This document shows, piece by piece, positions 47,058 through 59,210 of a stretch of 64,000 nucleotides of DNA. This DNA comes from Defluviicoccus sp. (lineage in GTDB: Bacteria > Pseudomonadota > Alphaproteobacteria > MPNO01): positions 1 to 64,000 of the forward strand of contig JAJEHI010000030.1 of assembly GCA_022823775.1 (NCBI GenBank), in the 5' to 3' direction. A program made the translations under genes and the position numbers. The stretch's first letter is position 1; each line of letters starts with the position of its first letter. The notes under the pieces were generated by a model. It was not told the origin of the DNA, made no database searches, and saw only the letters and a list, made by a program, of their open reading frames with translations.

Positions 47058-47486
47058 TCAGGGCCGTTCCCAGTCCGCGACCCCGCCTTCGACGATCCGG
47101 AACAAGGGGTGCGGGCGGGGCGTCGCGACCGATGCCCAGCGCCCGTGCAGCTCCGGGGCGCGGTCCGCCAGCTTATCCATCAGATGCTCCCACTCGAAGG
47201 CGATCTGGCCGTCGGTCACGCGGATTCGGCCGGCCGCGCCGGGAGACGCGATCCGGCCCGCGTCGAAGCGGTATCCCCGTCCGGCCGCTTCGTCATGGAC
47301 GGCCTTCAGATAGGCGGCAATGAACGCCGGCGGGTCGCTCTCGGCCCTGAACCGGCTCAATTGCGGATGGCGCCGGTAGCCCTTCGTACGGCCGCGCAAC
47401 ACCGCCTGCGCAAGCAGGGCCTCGCGCCAGAGCGCGACCAGACCACGTGAATCGAGATATTCCGGATGGATGCTCCATAGCCGCAC
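47058..47486 (-). CDS. Pyrimidine-dimer DNA glycosylase family protein
   Basis: A 142-residue protein beginning MRLWSIHPEYLDSRGLVALW, the signature of the pyrimidine-dimer DNA glycosylase (T4 endonuclease V-like, Pyr_excise) family, followed by LLAQAVLRG and YRRHPQLSRF. Phage T4 DenV uses its N-terminal Thr as nucleophile; here residue 2 is Arg, so the reaction may differ. Bacterial members are common and poorly studied. It is convergent with the arylsulfotransferase-like gene. Confidence 0.8.
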   Translation of the reverse strand: MRLWSIHPEYLDSRGLVALWREALLAQAVLRGRTKGYRRHPQLSRFRAESDPPAFIAAYLKAVHDEAAGRGYRFDAGRIASPGAAGRIRVTDGQIAFEWEHLMDKLADRAPELHGRWASVATPRPHPLFRIVEGGVADWERP

Positions 47487-47493
47487 GGCGCCG

Positions 47494-48804
47494 CTACCCC
47501 GCCTGGCCGGCGCTCCGCCTCGGAAGCTCCTGCACCGCCGGCTCGGCGGGGGACACGCGAATCCGGGTCAGCTGGTTCCGCTCGCGCCCGACCACCTCGA
47601 AGCGGAAACCGTGAAATACGAAGATCCGGCCGATCTCGGGGATGATCCTGGCCTCATGGATGACGAGCCCGGCGATGGTCGCCGCCTCCTGGTCCGGCAA
47701 CTCCCAGTCGAAGCGCCGGTTGAGGTCCCGGATCGTCACGTCGCCGTCGATCAGGTAGGAACCGTCGCGCTGGCGCCGGACCCCGATGGGAACGATATCG
47801 TGCTCGTCCGAAATGTCGCCGACGATCTCCTCGATGATGTCTTCCAGCGTGATGATGCCCATCAGCGACCCGTACTCGTCGACGACCAGCGCGAAATGCT
47901 CATGACGGCGCCGGAAGGCCTGGAGCTGGTCGATCAGCGTCGTCGTTTCGGGCACGAACCAGGGCCGCGCGGTGATGCGGTCGATTTCGAGCGAATCGAG
48001 GTCGCCGGCATGCGCGCGAACGGCGCGCGCGAGCTCCCTGGCATGCAGCACGCCGACCACGTTGTCGGGGTTCCCGCGCCACAGCGGGATCCGGGTATGC
48101 GGGCTGCCGAGGGCCTGATCGACGATCTCCGACGCCGTCAGATCGGCGTCCAGCGCGACCACGTCCTTGCGGTGCCGCATCACCATCTCGACCTCGACAT
48201 CGTTGAGATCGAGGATGCTGCGCAGCATCGCCCGCTCCTGGTCGGCGGAATTCCCGCTGCCGGGGTGGAGCTCGATCGCTCCGCGAAGCTCCTCCAGCGC
48301 GCGGGCGCGGTCCTCCTCCGCGCGTGAATAGACCTTGAAAGCGCCGAGTATGCCGCGGATCACGATCTGGAAACCATCCGTGATCGGCCCAAGCACGGCG
48401 ACGATCACGCGGAAGACAGGGGCGAACAGGAGCGCCACCCGGTCCGGGTTGTGGAACGCGTAGGTCTTGGGAAGGATCTCGCCGAATATGAGCACCAGCA
48501 GGGTCATCGCGACGGTGGCGTAGACCACACCCGCCTCGCCGAAGGCGGAGATCAGAACGCTGGTGGCGAGCGCCGAGGCGAGAATGTTGACCAGGTTGTT
48601 GCCGAGCAGGATGGCGCCGATCATCCGCTCCTTGCGCCGGCGCAGCCGGTTCACGATCCCCGCGCGGCGGTCGCCCTTTCGCTCCAGTTGATGCATGCGG
48701 GGATGCGACGCCGCGGTGAGCGCCGTCTCGGAGCCCGAGAAGAGCGCGGACAGCAGGATCAGGACGGCAATGCCCGCGAGCGTCGCGACCATGGCAACGG
48801 TCAT
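47494..48804 (-). CDS. CorC/HlyC-family membrane protein (CNNM-like, CBS domains)
   Basis: A 436-residue inner-membrane protein. The N-terminal DUF21 domain has about four helices with LFSGSETALTAA and FGEILPKTYAFHNP. A CBS pair follows (RIPLWRGNPDNVVGVLH, LVVDEYGSLMGIITLEDIIEEIVGDI). A C-terminal CorC_HlyC domain ends the protein. Members are implicated in magnesium or cobalt efflux. It overlaps aroB by 4 bp, a conserved alphaproteobacterial order. Confidence 0.92.
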   Translation of the reverse strand: MTVAMVATLAGIAVLILLSALFSGSETALTAASHPRMHQLERKGDRRAGIVNRLRRRKERMIGAILLGNNLVNILASALATSVLISAFGEAGVVYATVAMTLLVLIFGEILPKTYAFHNPDRVALLFAPVFRVIVAVLGPITDGFQIVIRGILGAFKVYSRAEEDRARALEELRGAIELHPGSGNSADQERAMLRSILDLNDVEVEMVMRHRKDVVALDADLTASEIVDQALGSPHTRIPLWRGNPDNVVGVLHARELARAVRAHAGDLDSLEIDRITARPWFVPETTTLIDQLQAFRRRHEHFALVVDEYGSLMGIITLEDIIEEIVGDISDEHDIVPIGVRRQRDGSYLIDGDVTIRDLNRRFDWELPDQEAATIAGLVIHEARIIPEIGRIFVFHGFRFEVVGRERNQLTRIRVSPAEPAVQELPRRSAGQAG

Positions 48805-49910
48805 TCGGCAAGCGCTCCGGCGAGCACCCGTTCGAGGGACGACGCCTCGACATCGGAGGTGATGAACGCCTCGCCGATGCCGCGTGCGAGGATGAAGGTG
48901 AGCCTGCCGTCGCGCACCTTCTTGTCGTGTTTCATCGCCGCGACGAGATCGTCGGCGCCGCCGGCGTCGATACCGAGATCGGCGACCGTCACCGGGAGGC
49001 CGACGGCCCGCAGATGGCGCCGGACACGGGCCGCGTCCCCGGCCGGGCACAGGCCGAGCTCGACCGACAGCGAAAAGGCAAGGACGAGACCGACGGCGAC
49101 CGCCTCGCCATGAAGCACGGCTCCGTCGTAGCGCGCCCGCGCTTCGAGCGCGTGGGCGAAGGTGTGGCCGAGATTGAGCAGCGCGCGGGCGCCCTGCTCT
49201 GTCTCGTCGCCCGAGACGATGGCGGCCTTCGCGGCGCAGCTCTTGCGGACCGCGTATTTTCGCGCGTCGCCGTCGCCGCCGATCGCCGCGGGGCCGTTGT
49301 CCTCCAGCCAATCGAAGAAAGCGGGGTCGTCGATCAGGCCGTATTTGACGATCTCCGCGTAACCGGCAAGGCGTTCGCGGCGGGGCAACGTGTCGAGCAC
49401 GCCGGTGTCGGACAGGACGAGGCGCGGCTGGTAGAAGGCGCCGATGAGATTCTTGCCGTGGGGAGCGTTGATGGCGGTCTTGCCGCCGACCGCGCTGTCG
49501 ACCTGGGCGAGCAGCGTCGTGGGAACCTGAACAAACCCGATGCCGCGCAGCACGAGGCTTGCGGCGACCCCCGCGATATCGCCCACCACCCCACCCCCGA
49601 GGGCGACGAGGACCGACGACCGTTCCGGCCCGGTTTCGAGAATGGCTTCCACGAGGTGCTGCAACTCGGCGAAATTCTTGGTCTCCTCGCCGGCCGGCAG
49701 CACGAAGCGGCGATGGGCCAGGCCCGCGGCGTCGAGCGACGATTCGAGGCGAGCCAGATAAAGCCCGGCCACGTTCTCGTCCGTGACGACGAGCAGCGGC
49801 GCCGGCCCCGCAAGAGGCGCCAGATGGCGGCCTGCGTCGTCGATCAACCCGTCGCCGATGAGAATGTCGTATGAGCGATCGTCGAGATCGACTCTAAGCG
49901 TCTGGCTCAT
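48801..49910 (-). CDS. aroB: 3-dehydroquinate synthase
   Basis: A 369-residue NAD- and Zn-dependent enzyme, the second step of the shikimate pathway. Motifs are ALGGGVVGDIAGVAAS, QVPTTLLAQVDSAVGGKT, GYAEIVKYGLI and the metal-binding NLGHTFAHALE. It overlaps both the shikimate kinase gene upstream and the CorC gene downstream by 4 bp each. The ATG at 49910 is fixed by that overlap. Confidence 0.97.
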   Translation of the reverse strand: MSQTLRVDLDDRSYDILIGDGLIDDAGRHLAPLAGPAPLLVVTDENVAGLYLARLESSLDAAGLAHRRFVLPAGEETKNFAELQHLVEAILETGPERSSVLVALGGGVVGDIAGVAASLVLRGIGFVQVPTTLLAQVDSAVGGKTAINAPHGKNLIGAFYQPRLVLSDTGVLDTLPRRERLAGYAEIVKYGLIDDPAFFDWLEDNGPAAIGGDGDARKYAVRKSCAAKAAIVSGDETEQGARALLNLGHTFAHALEARARYDGAVLHGEAVAVGLVLAFSLSVELGLCPAGDAARVRRHLRAVGLPVTVADLGIDAGGADDLVAAMKHDKKVRDGRLTFILARGIGEAFITSDVEASSLERVLAGALAE

Positions 49911-50473
49911 ATCGCCGGTTGCGCCGTCCGCTCCTCCGCGAGGAAATCCGTCACCGCCTCCGCCACGCGCGCCGCGGTCGCACGCGGCTTCTCGTCGGTG
50001 GTATCGACGACCACGTCTGCCTCCGCATAGACGGGATAGCGTTCCTCCATCAGACGCGTGAGAACCTTCCGGGGATCGTCCGCCTTCAACAGCGGACGAT
50101 CGTTGCGGCGCGCCACCCGACGCAACAGGAGGTCCAGATCGGCCCGCAACCACACCGAAATCGCCTTGGCGCGAATCGCGGCGCGGGTGTCGGGGTCCAT
50201 GAACGCGCCTCCGCCGGTCGCCAGCACCTGCCTCGGCCGGTCGAGAAGCCGCGCGATCACCCGGCGTTCGCCGCTGCGGAATTCCCGTTCCCCGTAAAGC
50301 TCGAAAATGTCCTCGATGGAACAGCCGGCCGCGGCCTCGATCTCATCGTCCGCGTCGGCGAACGGCAGCCGGTAGCGTCCGGCGAGCTCGCGGCCGATAC
50401 AGGTCTTGCCGGCCCCCATCAGCCCGACAAGGACGATCGAGCGCGGGATTTCCGGGGTATCGCGTTCGGTCAA
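49907..50473 (-). CDS. aroK: Shikimate kinase
   Basis: A 188-residue P-loop kinase phosphorylating shikimate. Walker A is GLMGAGKTCIG, the shikimate contacts are in FADADDEIE, and GGGAF is the Walker-B-like loop. RNDRPLL is the lid. The start is TTG 50473 (no ATG available), with GAGGGACG upstream. It heads the aroK-aroB-corC operon. Confidence 0.96.
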   Translation of the reverse strand: MTERDTPEIPRSIVLVGLMGAGKTCIGRELAGRYRLPFADADDEIEAAAGCSIEDIFELYGEREFRSGERRVIARLLDRPRQVLATGGGAFMDPDTRAAIRAKAISVWLRADLDLLLRRVARRNDRPLLKADDPRKVLTRLMEERYPVYAEADVVVDTTDEKPRATAARVAEAVTDFLAEERTAQPAI

Positions 50474-50569
50474 GGCGACCGTCCCTCGGCAAACTCGAAG
50501 AAGTGGCGGGTTATCGCGGCCGAACGACGGCCCGCCGCAAATTTGCCACAGTCATACATTACCGATCGA

Positions 50570-50598
50570 ATTATAGTATGGATCGCTCCTATTGTCGC
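50570..50598 (-). promoter_or_regulatory. Promoter for the aroK operon
   Basis: On the minus strand a perfect TATAAT (50575-50570) lies 17 bp after GCGACA (50598-50593, 4 of 6 bases to TTGACA). Transcription would start about 90 bp before the aroK TTG. Confidence 0.45.
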
Positions 50599-50654
50599 CG
50601 GTATGCGGCGCCTGGCGGTTTTCCTCCGGCCCGATTCGAGGTTCGATTCGCTCA

Positions 50655-50795
50655 ATGTTCAGGTTGTCCCGCGTCCTGCTCGTTTGCGTCTTGCTGGCGC
50701 TCGTCGCGGGCGCGATATTTTTCGCGGTTTCCGATATTCCTCCTCCTTCGGCAAAGGTCGAAAAGGTCATCCCCGATGATCGCCTGCCCCGATAG
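50655..50795 (+). CDS. Small single-pass membrane protein
   Basis: A 46-residue protein: a hydrophobic helix LLVCVLLALVAGAIFFAV followed by DIPPPSAKVEKVIPDD. The proline-rich DIPPP and the acidic end recall small proteins next to xerD in other Rhodospirillales (recalled, unchecked). Its last 20 bases overlap the next gene. No function is known. Confidence 0.65.
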   Translation: MFRLSRVLLVCVLLALVAGAIFFAVSDIPPPSAKVEKVIPDDRLPR

Positions 50796-52656
50796 GTCCG
50801 GGACGCGCTTCTTCCTCGCGGGCGCGATTGCGGCGGCAAGTATCGCGTTCGGCGCACCGGCCGGAACCGCGAACGAGCGAGCCGCCCCGGGCGACGGTCC
50901 CGTCCGGCTCGCTCAGGCGGCACCGTCCGATTCGCGGACCGCGCCGGTTCGCCTGGTGCCTCCGGGCGGCGCCCCTCCGTCCGCCGGCCCGTCGGAGGGG
51001 GCGCAAGAGCCGAAGCCGTCCCCCACCCCGGAGGGGAATACGCGCGCGTCCGATGCCGGCGGCGTGACGACGACCGCGCTGAGCGACCTCGATACGGCGG
51101 CCGTCGGATTGATCGATTCGTCGGAGGGGGGGCTGGGCATCTCGATCTGGCGGGGATCGAAGCGCGGCCTGATCGAAAAGCTGATCTCGAGATTGCCGAC
51201 GAGGACCCGGTCGGTCGCGGCCCGCAAACTCGCGATCAGGCTGCTCGCGACCCGCGCGGAAGCGCCGCAAGGCGCGTCGAACGGACCGGATCTCCTGACT
51301 TCGCGGGTCTCCCGGATGGTGGAGCTCGGCGAAGTGGATGTGGCGAGCCGGCTCGCCGACCAGATCTCGGTGGAGCGGACCGGCGAATCGCTGGCCCGCA
51401 GCGCGGTCGAGGCGCTTTTCCTGCAGAACGACAATGCCGGCGCCTGCCAACGGGTACGCGATTTCGCCCTCCGCTCGGCGGAACCTTACTGGCAGCGCGC
51501 ATTTGCGTTTTGCCTTTTGCTGTCGGGCGACGGAGCGCGGGCGGACATGATCGTCGACGTCCTCGCCGAGCGCGGCGAGGACGACGCCGGGCTGTTTTCG
51601 GAACTCATCGAAACGCTGAACGGCGGCGAGCCGGCGGCGGTGGAAAGCCTGTCCGACCCGGCCGGCCTCGATCTCGCGATGATGCGGGCCGCCAATATTC
51701 CCCTGCCCGCCGACGTCCTGAGCTCCGACCGGCCGGCGGTTCTGCGTACCGTGGTCAGGAGCCCGAACGCGGATCTCGATCTCCGCCTCGAAGCGGGGGA
51801 ACGCGCCTTTCTCTACGGGGCCATCGGCGCGGACGGGCTGGGCGAGCTCTACGCCGCGGTCGAATGGTCGGAGGCCGAGCTGAACGACCCCGTATCGACC
51901 GCGGAAGGCAGATGGGGATCCCGCAGCCGCGCGCTGCTGCTGCGGGCGGCGGCGACCGCGGAGAGCCCTTCCATGAAAGCCCTGATCCTCAGCCGCGCCT
52001 TCGGCCTGGCCCGGGAAAAGGGGGGCCGCGACATCGTCGCGGGAGCCAGCGCGCCGGTATTGAAGTCGATTCCGCCCGACCCCGCACTGGCCTGGTTCGC
52101 TCCGGAGGCCGTGTCCGCCCTGTTGGCGACAGGCCATGTGGAGGAAGCACGTGCCTGGCTCGGAATGACCGGCGGCGGGACCGAGACGGGACCGCAAACG
52201 AGCAAGACCGTAGCCCGGTTGTGGGCGCTCCGCCTCCTCGCCGCGCCGGAGATCGAGTCGGCGACGGTTGACGAGCAGGCCTTGCGGATATGGCGAGATG
52301 CCGCCTACGGGAACGACACCGAGGCCGCGCGCCGGGCGACGGTTCTCGCCTTCACGCTCCTCGAGGCGATGGGGGTCGAACCGGGTGCCGGGCGATGGGG
52401 CGAACTGCTCGCCGAAGGTCCACCCGCCCGCGTTCCGGCCCCGAACGTGGCCTGGACCCGCGCCCTCGACGAGGCTTCCGCCGACGGGCGGGTCGGCGAG
52501 ACGGTCCTGATCGCGCTGCTCGGCCTCGCGGGCTCCAACGCCGACCCGCCCGGCCCGGCGGCGATCCGAAAGGCGGTGGAGAGCCTGCGGCAGATCGGAC
52601 TCGATTCCGAGGCAAGGGCGCTCGCGCTCGAGACCGCTGTCGCCCACGGGCTGTGA
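50776..52656 (+). CDS. Exported protein of unknown function
   Basis: A 626-residue protein. It has an N-terminal signal peptide (FFLAGAIAAASIAFGAPAG), a proline/alanine-rich linker to about residue 95, then a long all-alpha region of short repeated helices (for example GEVDVASRLADQIS, GHVEEARAWLGM) like a TPR or Sel1-type solenoid. I recognise no catalytic motif. It overlaps the small membrane protein gene by 20 bp and precedes xerD by 5 bp, so the three are probably co-transcribed. Confidence 0.75.
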   Translation: MIACPDRSGTRFFLAGAIAAASIAFGAPAGTANERAAPGDGPVRLAQAAPSDSRTAPVRLVPPGGAPPSAGPSEGAQEPKPSPTPEGNTRASDAGGVTTTALSDLDTAAVGLIDSSEGGLGISIWRGSKRGLIEKLISRLPTRTRSVAARKLAIRLLATRAEAPQGASNGPDLLTSRVSRMVELGEVDVASRLADQISVERTGESLARSAVEALFLQNDNAGACQRVRDFALRSAEPYWQRAFAFCLLLSGDGARADMIVDVLAERGEDDAGLFSELIETLNGGEPAAVESLSDPAGLDLAMMRAANIPLPADVLSSDRPAVLRTVVRSPNADLDLRLEAGERAFLYGAIGADGLGELYAAVEWSEAELNDPVSTAEGRWGSRSRALLLRAAATAESPSMKALILSRAFGLAREKGGRDIVAGASAPVLKSIPPDPALAWFAPEAVSALLATGHVEEARAWLGMTGGGTETGPQTSKTVARLWALRLLAAPEIESATVDEQALRIWRDAAYGNDTEAARRATVLAFTLLEAMGVEPGAGRWGELLAEGPPARVPAPNVAWTRALDEASADGRVGETVLIALLGLAGSNADPPGPAAIRKAVESLRQIGLDSEARALALETAVAHGL

Positions 52657-52661
52657 CGGGC

Positions 52662-53579
52662 ATGGCGGGCGAGGTCCGGCACCTCGATTCGTTCCTCGAG
52701 ATGATGGTCGCCGAGCGCGGCGCGGCGGGCAACACGGTCGCCGCCTATCGCCGCGACGCCGAGGATCTGCTGCGGTTTCTCGCCACGCTGACCGATTGTC
52801 CGACCCTTGCGGAGGTGGAGGACCGGCATCTACGGCTCTACCTCTCGTCGCTTGCCGCGCGGGAGCTTTCGGCGCGGACCGTGTCGCGGCGGGTGGCCGC
52901 GCTCCGCCAGCTCTTCGGATTTCTGATCGCCGAAGGCGTGCGCGGCGACGACCCGTTCGCGCGGATCGACGCTCCGCGGCGCGGCCGCCCTCTCCCGTCC
53001 CTGCTGAGCGAGGACGAGATCGCGCGCCTCCTCGCCGCCGCGAAGGCACGCCCGGGAATTCGCGGGTTTCGGCTGCACGCGCTGCTGGAACTGCTCTATG
53101 CGAGCGGACTCAGGGTCAGCGAGCTGGTTTCCCTTCCGGTGGGTGCGCTGGCGGGCGACCGCAACCTGATCTCGGTCCGCGGCAAGGGAGCCAAGGAGCG
53201 GCTGGTCCCGATCGGCGAACCCGCCCGGACAGCTGTCGCGGCCTATCTCCCCCATCGCCGCAAATTCGCGCCGGGCGGAGCGGCATCGAAGTTCCTGTTC
53301 CCTTCGCGGTCCCGGGAGGGCCATCTCTCGCGATCCCATTTCGCCCGCGAACTCAAGGTCTTGGCTGGGGAATGCGGCCTTGACGCGACTCGGATCTCGC
53401 CGCATGTACTTCGTCATGCGTTCGCGACCCATCTGCTTGCCAACGACGCAGACCTCAGAAGCGTTCAGCGAATGCTGGGCCACGCCGATCTCGCCACCAC
53501 CGAAATCTATACCCACCTCGTCGACGAACGGCTCAAGCGGCTGGTCCAGGTCCACCATCCCCTGGCGAAGGGCGAATAG
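52662..53579 (+). CDS. xerD: Tyrosine recombinase XerD
   Basis: A 305-residue Xer recombinase that acts with XerC at dif to resolve chromosome dimers. The N-terminal SAM-like domain is followed by the catalytic residues: Arg in ASGLRVSEL, Lys in RGKGAKERLVP, HxxR in SPHVLRHAFATHLL, His in LGHADLATTEIYTHL, which also holds the nucleophilic Tyr. XerD rather than XerC is chosen from the position next to accA and aroKB. A GTG at 52653 is an alternative start. No dif site was found. Confidence 0.93.
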   Translation: MAGEVRHLDSFLEMMVAERGAAGNTVAAYRRDAEDLLRFLATLTDCPTLAEVEDRHLRLYLSSLAARELSARTVSRRVAALRQLFGFLIAEGVRGDDPFARIDAPRRGRPLPSLLSEDEIARLLAAAKARPGIRGFRLHALLELLYASGLRVSELVSLPVGALAGDRNLISVRGKGAKERLVPIGEPARTAVAAYLPHRRKFAPGGAASKFLFPSRSREGHLSRSHFARELKVLAGECGLDATRISPHVLRHAFATHLLANDADLRSVQRMLGHADLATTEIYTHLVDERLKRLVQVHHPLAKGE

Positions 53580-53582
53580 GCG

Positions 53583-54554
53583 GTGAGCGAGCGAAGCATA
53601 CCGAGCTTTCTGGATTTCGAGCGCCCGATCGCCGAACTCGAAGGCAAGATCGAGGAGCTCCGCCATCTCGGCGACGTAAACGATTTCGAGATCGCGGACG
53701 AGGTCCAACGGCTGCAGCAGCGAATCGAGCGCTTGCTGCGCCAGACCTACGGCAAGCTCACGCCGTGGCAGATCGTGCAGGTCGCGCGCCATCCGTCGCG
53801 GCCGCACTGCGTGGACTATCTGCGCGACCTGTTCGACGGGTTCCGCATGCTGGCCGGGGATCGTCTTTATGCCGAGGACGCCGCGATCATCGGCGGCATC
53901 GGCCGGTTCCGGGGCCGCTCGGTCGTGGTCATCGGCCAGGAGAAGGGCGCCGAGATCGAGTCCCGGATGAAGCACAATTTCGGCATGGCCCGGCCGGAGG
54001 GCTACCGCAAGGCGCAGCGGCTGATGCGCCTGGCCGACCGGTTCGGCCTGCCCGTGGTGACGCTCGTCGACACGCCGGGCGCCTATCCGGGGATCGGCGC
54101 GGAGGAGCGCGGACAGGCCGAGGCGATCGCCCGCTCGATCGAGACCTGCCTGTCGTTGCGCGTTCCGCTGGTCAGCGTCGTGATCGGAGAGGGCGGTTCG
54201 GGCGGCGCGATCGCGATCGCGGCCGCCAACACGGTCCTGATGCTGCGGCACTCGATCTATTCGGTCATCTCGCCCGAAGGCTGCGCGTCCATTCTGTGGC
54301 GCGACAGCGACCACGCGCGCGAGGCGGCGGAAGCGCTCAAGCTGACCGCGGAGGACCTGCGAGAGCTCGGTGTCGTCGATACCGTCATCGAGGAGCCGCT
54401 GGGCGGCGCGCATCGCGCACCCGCGGACACGATCGCCAGCGTCGGCGACGGGCTGGCCGCCGCGCTCGACGGGTTGGCCGGGATGGACGCCGACGCGCTG
54501 ATCGATCACCGGCGCCGGAAGTTCCTCGAGATGGGGAAGGCTTCGCTTTCCTGA
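53583..54554 (+). CDS. accA: Acetyl-CoA carboxylase carboxyltransferase subunit alpha
   Basis: A 323-residue AccA, the alpha half of the transcarboxylase that makes malonyl-CoA. It opens [20 protein letters not shown] and contains [19 protein letters not shown] and [14 protein letters not shown], the CoA-binding region. The start is GTG 53583, 3 bp after xerD. accD lies outside the window. Confidence 0.97.
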   Translation: MSERSIPSFLDFERPIAELEGKIEELRHLGDVNDFEIADEVQRLQQRIERLLRQTYGKLTPWQIVQVARHPSRPHCVDYLRDLFDGFRMLAGDRLYAEDAAIIGGIGRFRGRSVVVIGQEKGAEIESRMKHNFGMARPEGYRKAQRLMRLADRFGLPVVTLVDTPGAYPGIGAEERGQAEAIARSIETCLSLRVPLVSVVIGEGGSGGAIAIAAANTVLMLRHSIYSVISPEGCASILWRDSDHAREAAEALKLTAEDLRELGVVDTVIEEPLGGAHRAPADTIASVGDGLAAALDGLAGMDADALIDHRRRKFLEMGKASLS

Positions 54555-54564
54555 AGCGTCAGGG

Positions 54565-57375
<2,811 letters not shown>

Positions 57376-57580
57376 CGAGATTCCTCGGACCAACCTGTCG
57401 GGTGCATCGGGACGGGCATGTTCCCGAAGTTCTCCACAGATAGGCAGACCTCGGAGCGCTGTCAACGAAGCCATGGACGCGCCGTCCCCGCGAATCCCGG
57501 GCCGGAACACGATGGACAGCGCCGCGCGGTCGGGGCATAAGCCTTCGATCCGACAACCCCTTCATCGGGAACACCACGCT

Positions 57581-58810
57581 TTGGCGAATATTTCCCCCCT
57601 GGCGCCGGACGCCTTTCCGGCGCTTCCACCGGTTGCGGGCGTACGCATGGCCGCCGGCGCCAGCGGCGAGCGTTATGCCGGGCGCGACGACCTCCTTCTG
57701 GTCGATCTCGCGCGCGGAACGACCGTAGCGGGGGTTACTACCCGCTCCAGAACGGCGGCGCCGCCGGTGCTGTGGACCCGCGCGATGCTCGAGGCCGGGC
57801 GCGCCTCGGCATTGGTCGTGAACGCGGGCAACGCCAACGCCTTCACGGGTCCGGCCGGCGCGGACTGCGTCTCGGCGACCGCCAGGGCCGCGGCGGCGGG
57901 TCTCCGGCGGCGCGCGCGCGAGGTGGCCATCGCGTCCACGGGTGTCATCGGCGTTCGGCCGAACATCGATCGCATCACGGATACGATTCCGGACCTCGCG
58001 GCGGCGCTGACCGACGACGGATGGGCGGCTGCGGCGGACGCGATCCGCACCACCGACACCTTCGCGAAGGGCGCGGGCTCGACAACGCGGATTGGGGACA
58101 CGCAGGTAGCTATAGCCGGCATCGCCAAGGGATCCGGCATGATCGCGCCCGACATGGCGACCATGCTCGCTTTCCTCTTTACCGACGCAAGGCTTCCGGC
58201 GCCGGTCCTCGACCGGGTTCTGCGCCAGGCGGTGAACCGCTCGTTCAATTCAATCACCGTCGATGGCGACACATCGACCAGCGACATGGGGCTCCTCTTC
58301 GCCACGGGGAAGGCGGGCAACGATCCCGTGGAGGACTGGCGCGACGGCCGTCTCGCACCCTTCCGCGAAACGCTGGGCGCGGTCTGCCGGGACCTCGCGC
58401 AACAGATCGTCCGCGACGGCGAGGGCGCGACCAAGTTCGTCGCGATCCATGTGTCCGGCGCGACTTCGGAAGCCGCGGCAAGGCGCATCGGACTGACCGT
58501 CGCCAACTCCCCTTTGGTCAAGACCGCGATCGCGGGCAGCGACGCCAACTGGGGCCGGATCGTCGCGGCGCTCGGAAAGACGAGCGAGCGGATCGACGTC
58601 CAGGCGCTGACGATCTCCATGGGCGGAGTCCGGATCACCGACGGCGAATCCCTGGTCGACGGCTACGACGAGACCCCCGTGGCCGCGCACCTAGCCGGTT
58701 CCGAAATCGAGATCGCCATCGATGTCGGCGTCGGGCGCGGGAAAGCGACGGTGTGGACCTGCGATCTCACGCACGGCTACATCGACATCAATGCCGACTA
58801 CCGAAGCTGA
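57581..58810 (+). CDS. argJ: Glutamate N-acetyltransferase (ornithine acetyltransferase)
   Basis: A 409-residue enzyme of arginine synthesis that recycles the acetyl group between N-acetylornithine and glutamate. It self-cleaves before Thr in KGSGMIAPDMATML; NAGNANAFTG and VDGDTSTSD are conserved. The family N terminus ISPLAPDAFPALPPVAGVR is in frame, so a start at or before 57581 (TTG) is needed; ATG 57647 would delete it. The coupled mutT gene overlaps its end by 20 bp. Confidence 0.93.
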   Translation: MANISPLAPDAFPALPPVAGVRMAAGASGERYAGRDDLLLVDLARGTTVAGVTTRSRTAAPPVLWTRAMLEAGRASALVVNAGNANAFTGPAGADCVSATARAAAAGLRRRAREVAIASTGVIGVRPNIDRITDTIPDLAAALTDDGWAAAADAIRTTDTFAKGAGSTTRIGDTQVAIAGIAKGSGMIAPDMATMLAFLFTDARLPAPVLDRVLRQAVNRSFNSITVDGDTSTSDMGLLFATGKAGNDPVEDWRDGRLAPFRETLGAVCRDLAQQIVRDGEGATKFVAIHVSGATSEAAARRIGLTVANSPLVKTAIAGSDANWGRIVAALGKTSERIDVQALTISMGGVRITDGESLVDGYDETPVAAHLAGSEIEIAIDVGVGRGKATVWTCDLTHGYIDINADYRS

Positions 58811-59210
58811 GCGACCGGTTCTTCTGGTCGCCGCGGTGGCGCTGGTCGACGTGGACGGGCGGGTGCTGATCGCCCGACGCCCCGAGGGCAAGGCGATGGC
58901 GGGGCTCTGGGAGTTTCCGGGCGGCAAGGTCGGTGCCGGCGAAACCCCGGAGGAAGCCCTGATCCGCGAGCTCGAGGAAGAGCTCGGCATCGACGTGACG
59001 GAGAACTGCCTCGCCCCGTTCACTTTCGCATCGCACGCCTACGACCGTTTCCACCTCCTGATGCCGCTCTACGTCTGCCGGGTGTGGGAGGGATCGGTGC
59101 GTCCGCTGGAGGGCCAGACCCTCAAATGGGTGCGCCCGGTGCGGCTCGGCGATTATCCGATGCCGCCGGCCGACCGGCCCCTGGTCGCGATGCTGCGGGA
59201 CCTGTTGTGA
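58791..59210 (+). CDS. mutT: NUDIX hydrolase, MutT-type 8-oxo-dGTP diphosphatase
   Basis: A 139-residue NUDIX protein with the full box GGKVGAGETPEEALIRELEE + ELGI, and the MutT-like VLIARRPEGKAMAGLWEFPG before it. Cleans 8-oxo-dGTP from the nucleotide pool. ATG 58791 overlaps the end of argJ, an order conserved in alphaproteobacteria. Its stop overlaps the MFS start by 4 bp. Confidence 0.93.
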   Translation: MPTTEAERPVLLVAAVALVDVDGRVLIARRPEGKAMAGLWEFPGGKVGAGETPEEALIRELEEELGIDVTENCLAPFTFASHAYDRFHLLMPLYVCRVWEGSVRPLEGQTLKWVRPVRLGDYPMPPADRPLVAMLRDLL

